Made by a program: the position numbers and the translations under genes
Assembly (NCBI GenBank): GCA_014378915.1
Contig: JACMMS010000027.1
Location: 1-32,907 of the forward strand
DNA from: Methylophilaceae bacterium
Lineage (GTDB): Bacteria; Pseudomonadota; Gammaproteobacteria; Burkholderiales; Methylophilaceae
Reading direction: 5' to 3'
Length of the DNA stretch: 32,907 nt
Shown here: one piece after another, positions 26,535 to 32,907 of the stretch
Layout: every line of letters begins with the position of its first letter
Position numbering within the stretch: the stretch's first letter is position 1
The notes under the pieces: generated by a model
The model's input: the letters and a program-made list of their open reading frames with translations, nothing else
What the model was told of the DNA's origin: nothing
Database searches by the model: none

Positions 26535-27773
26535 TTAACTTCGAAAACTACCACTTTTAACTTTAGCCGATGTCGCAGTAGCAGTAGCAGAACCCCAAGT
26601 TGTTCCCCAACGAGTTTTAACACCTGTTAATCCAACCATGGCCAATAATGCTAGACCCGCAAATATAGTTAAGCTAACTTGGTAACTACCCGTGATTTGT
26701 TTTGAGTAACCTATGCTAGAGGCTAAGTAAAAACCACCTATGCCACCTGCCATACTAACTAAGCCAGCCATTACGCCTATTTCTTTACGGGAACGTTTCG
26801 GTACTAATTGAAATACCGCACCATTACACATGCCGAGTACAGCCATGGCTAAAATAACTATCGTTAAACCTAACCATTGTTGCGCCATGCCAAAGCTTAA
26901 AATGAATAAGAAAATAGCTGCCAAAATATACATAATGGTGACTGAGCGAATGCCACCAACACGGTCAGCTAAGTTACCACCGAATTGACGCACTAAAGAG
27001 CCAGCAAATACACAGGCCGCTGTGAAATAGCCAGCATGAAACGGTGTTAAGCCATATTGATCATGAAAATAAATAGTCAATGATGAGGCTAAACTTACAA
27101 AGCCGCCAAATGTTACGCTATATAAGAAAATAAACCACCATGCGTCTTTATCTTTGAGTACTGATAAATATTGACCTAATGATTTAGCAGCAGGGGCATC
27201 TGGCGCATCTTTCGCAAAAATCAAATAAACAACTAAGGCGATAAGCAAAGGAATTAATGCTAAACCAAACACATTGTTCCAGCCATAAGCCAACGCTAAA
27301 CCTGGGGCAAATAAAGCGGCTAATGCAGTGCCTGAGTTACCTGCACCAGCAATACCCAACGCATTACCTTGGTGTTCTGGTGGATACCAGCGTGATGCAA
27401 GTGGTAAAGCCACCGCAAATGCCGAACCAGCAAAACCTAAAAATACGCCAAGCAATAAGGCTTGCTGGTAGTTATGTATACCATTTAGCCATGCTACTGT
27501 CAGTGACACTACTATGATAATTTGGCCAACGATACGTGCTTTTTTAGGTTTAATTTGATCAACCAACACACCCATGACAATACGTAATAATGCGCCAGCT
27601 AATACGGGGGTTGCCACCATTAAGCTTTTTTGTGCAGGTGATAAAGCTAAATCACCTGCGATTTGAACGGCTAGTGGGCCTAACATCACCCACACCATGA
27701 AACTCAAATCGAAATAAAAAAATGCTGAAAATAAGGTAGGTTTGTGACCCACTTCCCAAAAACTTTTTTCCAT
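26535..27773 (-). CDS. narK: Nitrate/nitrite transporter, NNP family (MFS)
   Basis: This is a 12-helix major-facilitator protein that imports nitrate for assimilation. The 412-residue protein has the helix-2/3 motif LLRIVMGVLVD with the substrate arginine and its second-half counterpart SLVRQFGGNLADRVGG. Both nitrate-signature regions are present: AGAGNSGTALAALFAP and GMCNGAVFQLVP. The cytosolic end TATATSAKVKSGSFRS is short. It lies 87 nt after nirB in the same operon, and GGGAGC precedes the ATG. The symbol narK is used in the broad sense; assimilatory homologues are also called nasA or nrtP. Confidence 0.95.
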   Translation of the reverse strand: MEKSFWEVGHKPTLFSAFFYFDLSFMVWVMLGPLAVQIAGDLALSPAQKSLMVATPVLAGALLRIVMGVLVDQIKPKKARIVGQIIIVVSLTVAWLNGIHNYQQALLLGVFLGFAGSAFAVALPLASRWYPPEHQGNALGIAGAGNSGTALAALFAPGLALAYGWNNVFGLALIPLLIALVVYLIFAKDAPDAPAAKSLGQYLSVLKDKDAWWFIFLYSVTFGGFVSLASSLTIYFHDQYGLTPFHAGYFTAACVFAGSLVRQFGGNLADRVGGIRSVTIMYILAAIFLFILSFGMAQQWLGLTIVILAMAVLGMCNGAVFQLVPKRSRKEIGVMAGLVSMAGGIGGFYLASSIGYSKQITGSYQVSLTIFAGLALLAMVGLTGVKTRWGTTWGSATATATSAKVKSGSFRS

Positions 27774-27860
27774 GCCACTGCTCCCAGTTTGTTATGCTTT
27801 ATATGTCACTAACCGGCTTACGATCAGCCGCCAGCTAATGATATTGAGTGTCATGCAAAG

Positions 27861-30314
27861 TTAAATCGTGATGGTTTCGAACTCTTTATGCTCAGCACGT
27901 TTTTGTACGCGTTCACCCCATGGCTCAACTGCGCCTTGTAAAGCATATAACAAGCGTTCGTAAGCGGCTTTGCGACCTTCTGCATCTTCTAAAACGCGCT
28001 GTTTTACATACTCTAAACCTACACGCTCTATCCAATGCACGGTACGGTCTAAATAGCGCGCCTCTTCACGATATATTTGAGTAAATGCACCTGAATATTC
28101 CAACACTTCATCATCAGTTTTTACTTTACATAGAAATTGAGCAACTTCTGTTTTAATGCCGCCGTTACCTCCTACATAGATTTCCCAGCCAGAATCCACA
28201 CCAATGATACCCACATCTTTAATACCAGATTCAGCACAGTTGCGTGGGCAGCCTGATACTGCAAATTTAAATTTGTGGGGCGACCACATGTGGTCAAACG
28301 CTTTTTCGATTCTAATGCCCATGGCAGTTGAATCTTGTGTACCAAAACGACAGAACTCACTACCTACGCAAGTTTTAACCGTACGGATGCCCTTGGCGTA
28401 AGCGTAGCCAGAAGGCATGTCGAGGTCTTTCCAGATATCAACCAGGTCTTCTTTTTTTACGCCTAGCAAGTCAATACGTTGACCGCCAGTGACTTTTACC
28501 ATGGGCACTGCGTATTTATCTGCAACATCGGCAATTTTACGTAATTGGTCTGGTGTTGTGACGCCGCCGTACATACGTGGAACCACAGAGTACGTACCAT
28601 CTTTTTGGATATTGGCATGTACACGTTCGTTAATGAAGCGTGATTGCGGATCATCTACCGCCTCGTGTGGCCAAGTAGAAATCAAATAGTAATTAAGTGC
28701 TGGACGGCAAGTTGCACAGCCATTAGGTGTGCGCCAAGTCATGCCTTTCATGGCATCGGGGATGTTGAGATATTTATTTTTGCGAATAGATTCGCGTACT
28801 TCTTCGTGGTTTAAGTCTGTACAGCCACATACCGCTTTAGCGCTAGAGGGAGGTGCATAGCCACCACCTAAAGTAGAAGCTAAAATTTGCTCAACTAAAC
28901 CTACGCAAGAGCCGCAGCTTGAACCTGCCTTAGTTTGTTTTTTAACATCGTCAATGGTGAATAAGCCTTGGTCTTGAATTGCTTTAACAATTGTGCCTTT
29001 GCATACGCCATTACAACCGCAGACTTCCATTTCATTGGTCATGAGCGCAGCTTTATCTTGGCCTAAATGACCTGTGTTGCCTAATGAATCTTGTCCAAAC
29101 ATGAGATTATCGCGAATTTCATGGATGGCTTTACCATCACGCAACATTTGGAAATACCACGAGCCATCTGCAGTATCGCCATAAAGCACACTGCCAATGA
29201 TGGTGTCATTTTTGATGACGAGTTTTTTGTATATCCCGCCGACGGCATCATGCAAAACAATTTCTTCACGGCCATCATTCATCACATCTGCTGGTGCGAA
29301 ATCGCCCGCTGAGAACAAATCGATACCCGTTACTTTTAGTTTGGTCGAGGTGACTGAACCTTTATACTGACCAATACCAAAATTAGCTAAGTGGTTTGCG
29401 CACACTTTTGCCATTTCAAATAGGGGCGCAACCAAGCCATATGAAATACCACGATGCGCTACACACTCACCCACTGCATATACGCGTGGATCATAAGTTT
29501 GCATGGTGTCATTCACTACAATGCCACGATTACAGTAAATGCCAGCAGATTCTGCTAATAAAAAGTTAGGACGAATACCCACTGCCATAACCACTAAATC
29601 AGCCGCAACAATTAAACTATCATCTAACTGCACCGATTTCACTCGATTTTTAAATTCTCCATCTTCATGGCCAATCAGTTGTGCTGTATTTTTATTCAGT
29701 AAAAAGTTAAGGCCTTTAGCTTCTAAGTTTTTTTGTAACATGCGTCCTGCAGTTTTATCTAATTGACGCTCTAGCAGCCAATCATTTTTATGCACGACGG
29801 TGACTTCCATACCTTGAATTTTTAGACCATTGGCTGCTTCCAAACCTAATAAGCCGCCGCCAATCACAACCGCGTGTTTATGGATTTTTGCGGTTTCTAT
29901 CATGTCGTTTGTATCTTTTATATCGCGATAACCAATTACTCCATTAAGATCTTTACCTGGAATTGGAAGCATGAATGGTTTTGAGCCCGTTGCTAAAAGT
30001 AAGCGATCATATTCTGCGCTAGTGCCGTCTTCCGCATAAACCACGCGATTTTTTCGGTCTATTTTGTTAATTCGCGCACTAGTGTGGAGCGTAATATTGT
30101 GTTCAGCATACCATTCACGTGTATTTAGGATGATGTCATCTATGGTTTGCTCATTCGCCAAAACAGGAGAAAGCATGATGCGATTATAGTTAGGATAAGG
30201 CTCATCGCCAAATACGGTAATCTCGTATAGGTCTGGTGCAATTTTTAACAGCTCTTCCACTGTGCGCATGCCTGCCATGCCATTGCCAACAACCACTAGT
30301 TTCATTTTTTGCAT
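27861..30314 (-). CDS. nirB: Nitrite reductase large subunit, NADH-dependent
   Basis: NirB reduces nitrite to ammonium with six electrons from NADH. The 817-aa protein has an N-terminal FAD/NAD-binding oxidoreductase module (VVGNGMAGMRTVEELL; a second dinucleotide motif at GGGLLGLEAANGL, ~152-164). Two BFD-like [2Fe-2S] segments follow (C432, C434, C467, C470; then C496, C498, C533, C536). Next is the sulfite/nitrite reductase domain with siroheme-[4Fe-4S] ligands C649, C655 (TCVGSEFCRFG) and C689, C693 (SGCPRNC). All ligands are intact. AAGGA lies 9 nt before the ATG. It is the first gene of the nitrate operon, behind a sigma54-type promoter candidate. Confidence 0.97.
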   Translation of the reverse strand: MQKMKLVVVGNGMAGMRTVEELLKIAPDLYEITVFGDEPYPNYNRIMLSPVLANEQTIDDIILNTREWYAEHNITLHTSARINKIDRKNRVVYAEDGTSAEYDRLLLATGSKPFMLPIPGKDLNGVIGYRDIKDTNDMIETAKIHKHAVVIGGGLLGLEAANGLKIQGMEVTVVHKNDWLLERQLDKTAGRMLQKNLEAKGLNFLLNKNTAQLIGHEDGEFKNRVKSVQLDDSLIVAADLVVMAVGIRPNFLLAESAGIYCNRGIVVNDTMQTYDPRVYAVGECVAHRGISYGLVAPLFEMAKVCANHLANFGIGQYKGSVTSTKLKVTGIDLFSAGDFAPADVMNDGREEIVLHDAVGGIYKKLVIKNDTIIGSVLYGDTADGSWYFQMLRDGKAIHEIRDNLMFGQDSLGNTGHLGQDKAALMTNEMEVCGCNGVCKGTIVKAIQDQGLFTIDDVKKQTKAGSSCGSCVGLVEQILASTLGGGYAPPSSAKAVCGCTDLNHEEVRESIRKNKYLNIPDAMKGMTWRTPNGCATCRPALNYYLISTWPHEAVDDPQSRFINERVHANIQKDGTYSVVPRMYGGVTTPDQLRKIADVADKYAVPMVKVTGGQRIDLLGVKKEDLVDIWKDLDMPSGYAYAKGIRTVKTCVGSEFCRFGTQDSTAMGIRIEKAFDHMWSPHKFKFAVSGCPRNCAESGIKDVGIIGVDSGWEIYVGGNGGIKTEVAQFLCKVKTDDEVLEYSGAFTQIYREEARYLDRTVHWIERVGLEYVKQRVLEDAEGRKAAYERLLYALQGAVEPWGERVQKRAEHKEFETITI

Positions 30315-30376
30315 CTTGATATTTCCTTAAATTGCGCAATTATTAGTATTAATAGTCAATAATTTTGTACTATATT

Positions 30377-30393
30377 AAGCAAGTAATATACCA
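30377..30393 (-). promoter_or_regulatory. Candidate sigma54 (-24/-12) promoter of the nitrate operon
   Basis: On the minus strand TGGTATATTACTTGCTT has GG and GC with the exact -24/-12 spacing and keeps TGG and TTGCT of the consensus TGGCACN5TTGCW. The predicted start is near 30366, giving a leader of about 50 nt before nirB. No better sigma70 promoter was seen in this gap. Confidence 0.65.
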
Positions 30394-30474
30394 CTAATTT
30401 TTCATAGCCAATTCAATGGCTTAGTTTCATTTATTATCACGCATGCATCATTTTAAATCGCGTGTTCGTACATT

Positions 30475-30491
30475 AGTACTAACTTGGTGCA
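30475..30491 (-). promoter_or_regulatory. Candidate NtrC binding site
   Basis: On the minus strand TGCACCAAGTTAGTACT has a perfect left half (TGCACC) and a weak right half (3/6 to GGTGCA) with the correct 5-bp centre. It lies about 90 bp upstream of the -24/-12 element, the usual distance for an enhancer-binding protein. It partly fits by chance and is offered as supporting evidence only. Confidence 0.4.
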
Positions 30492-30525
30492 AATCTATAT
30501 ATCCAGCTTAAATTATAAAGCTTAC

Positions 30526-30987
30526 TTAATGCAATCTAGAAAAATCAATAACGAGTGCTGCGGTATATTTTTCCCAAATAATATCAACCGCATAAGGTCT
30601 ATCACGTGTTTGCTGTTTTAAGTTGTTAGTTTTACCTAGCATGGTTTCAGGCACTGATATCTCCATATCCTCACCAAAATGCTGCCGTGCATTGCGAGAA
30701 ATTGTATTAGCAATTTCACCTACCGCATCCAGTAGATTTTCATCAGATTGGTTGTTTTCATACATTTTGGTGAGCAAATGCTGCATCATTAAGCGTGGTG
30801 CTGAGAAGTAAATGCAACCAGCATAATCTCCACCGATCTTAATTAAGCGATTAAAGTCATGGATAGGGGGCTTTGATTCGATTAAATACTCGGCTTTAAT
30901 ATTGGCAACCTCCCACGTGGTTTGTTGAAAGTATTGCTTAATAGCATTAACAAACACCTCAATATCTTGTTCGTTTAAGTCATTCAC
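30526..30987 (-). CDS. CheX-like chemotaxis phosphatase-family protein
   Basis: The 153-aa protein fits the CheC/CheX phospho-CheY phosphatase fold. LDAVGEIANTISRNARQHFG (about 82-101) resembles the E-x2-N active-site helix, with Glu and Asn in GEIAN. It begins with GTG at 30987, which overlaps the TGA of the upstream receiver gene as GTGA, so the two were once translationally coupled. It stays open while its apparent partners, the receiver and CheA-like kinase, are broken. The neighbourhood suggests it once dephosphorylated that receiver. It is transcribed towards nirB with 211 nt between. Confidence 0.75.
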   Translation of the reverse strand: MNDLNEQDIEVFVNAIKQYFQQTTWEVANIKAEYLIESKPPIHDFNRLIKIGGDYAGCIYFSAPRLMMQHLLTKMYENNQSDENLLDAVGEIANTISRNARQHFGEDMEISVPETMLGKTNNLKQQTRDRPYAVDIIWEKYTAALVIDFSRLH

Positions 30988-31355
30988 GCTTCGGTTAACT
31001 CCAGTAGTGCATCAATTAGTTCATCATCTGTAAATGGTTTGTATAAAAAACCTTGCGCGCCCTTTTTAAGTTCATTAATAGCCGTTGTTCTGTCGCTGAG
31101 CGCAGACACAATCAAAATATTCAATTTCGAATTAATATTGATAATGGCTTATGTACATTGCACGTCGCCCATTTCAGGCTTAGTGAGATCCATAGTGATG
31201 ATGCCAGGTTCTGTTATAATAAAAAGTTGAATGGCTTCAGTACCGTTTTTTGCAAAGGCGGCCACTTCTATTATTTTTTGTAACTTTGCATTCTCTACAA
31301 TTCGCGCAATTCGGTGGCGAATAATATTTGAGTCATCCACAATCATTAGCTTCAT
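30984..31355 (-). pseudogene. CheY-like response regulator with an in-frame stop
   Basis: A single receiver domain reads on both sides of one TAA (31151-31149). Upstream is MKLMIVDDSNIIRHRIARIV, with the phospho-acceptor Asp56 in TMDLTKPEM. Downstream, in the same frame, is IININSKLNILIVSALSDR and KKGAQGFLYKPFTDDEL, with the conserved switch Ser and Lys, ending at TGA 30984. The stop replaces a residue that is Glu in the closest pattern I know (GAA to TAA). Near the stop the usual acidic-Gly pair after the Asp helix reads GD rather than DG. The fragment before the stop (68 aa) cannot fold as a full receiver. Confidence 0.87.
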
Positions 31356-31376
31356 AGTTATTTGTCTATTCTTGAG

Positions 31377-32907
31377 CTAAGCTGTGAGCTCATTTTGAAT
31401 TTGAGAAATACCATTCTGATTATTGTGATTTAAGTTAGCTTCTGTGTGTAACTTGCTAGATTTAATAGCCCCTGCAATAACATTAGCAGGTAGCCTAATA
31501 GTAAATTGCGTATATTCATCAGGCTGGTATCAAGTTTAAGACGTCCGCCAATTTCGCTAATTTTGGATTGAATTAGATCCAAAGGCACGCCGTGCCCTGC
31601 ATCTTTATTTATGTCAGATGCAGTAGAAAAGCCAGGATCAAATAATTTAAGCACAATTTGTTTATCACTTAGTGCTGCTATTTGCTCATTGGTATAACGT
31701 CCAGACTCCAACATTGCCTGACGAATACGCTCTGGCACAATGCCTGCACCATCGTCACGACAGCTAAAGCTTAAGCCTCCATCTAATTGAATTTTACAAT
31801 TAAGAATGAGTTTACCTTGACGTGCCTTGCCTTTTTCTGAGCGGACTTGTGGTGTTTCAATACCGTGGCTAATTGCATTGGGAATAAGCTGTATACCAAG
31901 TTGCTGTAATTCATTGGCAATGTAATCGTTGTATTGGTTAAGTACTTTTAAATTAGTCTCTGAAGTAATTTCTTTATGTTGATTTTGTGCAAGTTGCACC
32001 ACCAGCATATTCAAGTTAGCTCTTATACTATCTGATATTAGCCTCACCTGTTCATTGCTGGTAGCACTTTAGTTTGCAATGCCAGCCACGATGGTTTCAA
32101 TTTGATGGATTTGATCAAATAAACCATTTAATACAATAGGCAGGCTTAAAAAATCTTCGGAACTCCAGCTAGATTTATCTCTGAGTTGCACTAAGGTACC
32201 TTCAAATTGATGTGCGCGCATTTCAATTGCCTCAAAACCTAAGGCTTAGGCCTCGCCCTTTATGCCGTGCACGGTTCTTAAGCATTGATTAATCAACTCT
32301 AGTGTGGCTTGAGCACGATTATGGAAGGTCGCCAATAAGTAATTGATATGCTCCAGTGCTTTTGTGGTGTTATTTAAAAACAGGCGCAACTGAAATTGAT
32401 CTAAATTTAAAATACGGTTGAGCATGCCCATGTTGATACTTGCTTGGCCTTTCAGTGTTTCTAACTCGGCGGCTTGTGTCACGCGTTCAGTTACATCTTG
32501 TACGGTGACAAGTAGATGGATGACAACCTTATTTTCTACTACGCGATTAAACTGGAAGCTTAAGTAGCGCGTTAATTTTGTATGAGTATCAGCACTGTTT
32601 GTTATTACTTTTACTGTAGAAAGTGGATTGAGGCTAATCACTAAATTTTCTTTTACACGATTAACAAATAGCAAAGTAATATAATTATGCGCAGCGTTAA
32701 AAGTGGGTTTATCAACCATTCTATATAGCAAGGGGATAAACGAAAAAATCTTCAAAAATCTGAGGGTGTAAATAATTTTGTGTAAACGTCATTTTGCAGG
32801 AAACTGCTATTTTCAGCAATGGATAAAGAATGACGATACAAAAAGCCTTACCCAACGATTAAATTGATAGCCTGCTATCCAATGATAAAAAGCCTGAAGA
32901 TTTAATC
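31377..32907 (-). pseudogene. CheA-like histidine kinase (PAS-like, HPt, HATPase), multiply broken
   Basis: The gene runs in from beyond the window end. Legible parts in order are: GFLYRHSLSIAENSS; IPLLYRMVDKPTFN; a PAS-like RYLSFQFNRVVENKVVIHLL; an HPt helix with phospho-histidine LRTVHGIKGEA; and a HATPase domain (NAISHGIE N-box, DDGAGI G1 box, FDPGFST, GHGVPLDLI). Stops interrupt the frame at 32875-32877 (TAG), 32848-32850 (TAA), 32246-32248 (TAA, directly after GEA) and 32069-32071 (TAA). One base is missing in the A-run at 32754-32758. Another is missing near 31523-31526; after it DEYTQFTIRLPANVIAGAIK reads in the next frame, to TAG at 31377. Both nonsense and indel lesions occur, so decay is real. 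Confidence 0.88.

Noticed and set aside
30315-30370. ANTAR-type (NasR/NasT) leader hairpins before nirB
   Set aside because: The predicted leader is only about 50 nt and lacks the paired hexanucleotide-loop hairpins and terminator.
30406-30421. AGCCA/TGGCT hairpin as terminator of the cheX-like gene
   Set aside because: The stem is only 5 bp and no T-tract follows in the transcribed direction.
30984-32907. Repeated in-frame TAA/TAG codons might mean reassigned stop codons
   Set aside because: TAA ends most of the intact ribosomal genes in the same window, and the broken genes also carry frameshifts, so ordinary pseudogene decay explains them.
1-32907. Insertion sequences, CRISPR arrays, tRNA or rRNA genes, prophage
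   Set aside because: No transposase, spaced repeat array, cloverleaf, rRNA sequence or phage gene was recognised on either strand.

Overview
The window looks like chromosome from a low-GC betaproteobacterium, most likely a methylotroph of the family Methylophilaceae (Methylotenera-like). That placement is an inference from protein character, codon bias and gene order; no database search was run. Everything up to about 20.6 kb is ordinary, intact core genome. From there to the end, intact genes alternate with broken ones.

Positions 1-14.2 kb hold the S10-spc-alpha ribosomal supercluster on the + strand, from rplC to rplQ (rplC, D, W, B, rpsS, rplV, rpsC, rplP, rpmC, rpsQ | rplN, X, E, rpsN, rpsH, rplF, R, rpsE, rpmD, rplO, secY, infA, rpmJ | rpsM, K, D, rpoA, rplQ). 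It includes the 37-codon rpmJ. Most genes overlap or are spaced by 15 bases or fewer. Two larger gaps carry good sigma70-type promoter candidates: before rplN, followed by a strongly foldable leader RNA of about 150 nt, and before rpsM. A perfect 12-bp intrinsic terminator closes the cluster.

Positions 14.2-20.6 kb hold housekeeping genes: a small glutaredoxin-like protein (-), mgtE and an MscS-family channel (+), rpmB-rpmG with their own promoter and terminator (-), dut and coaBC (-), and a membrane-anchored metzincin-like putative metalloprotease (+). Next come radC, broken by a one-base frameshift inside its metal-binding motif, and a small lipoprotein gene split by a one-base insertion.

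Positions 21.7-30.3 kb hold a complete nitrate-assimilation operon on the - strand, transcribed nirB > nitrate transporter > PP2C phosphatase/Ser-Thr kinase fusion > nirD > nasA. Nitrate is imported, reduced to nitrite by NasA and then to ammonium by siroheme NirBD. Upstream of nirB is a good -24/-12 (sigma54) promoter candidate with an NtrC-like site about 90 bp further up, consistent with nitrogen control. The phosphatase/kinase has lost the usual beta-3 lysine, and two stop codons cut off what reads as a C-terminal membrane anchor.

Positions 30.5-32.9 kb hold the remains of a CheA-like sensor kinase / receiver / CheX-like phosphatase signalling module on the - strand. The kinase has four in-frame stops and two frameshifts, and the receiver has one in-frame stop, but the CheX-like gene is still open. 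The most interesting items are this decaying signalling module, the truncated kinase inside the nitrate operon, and the structured rplN leader.
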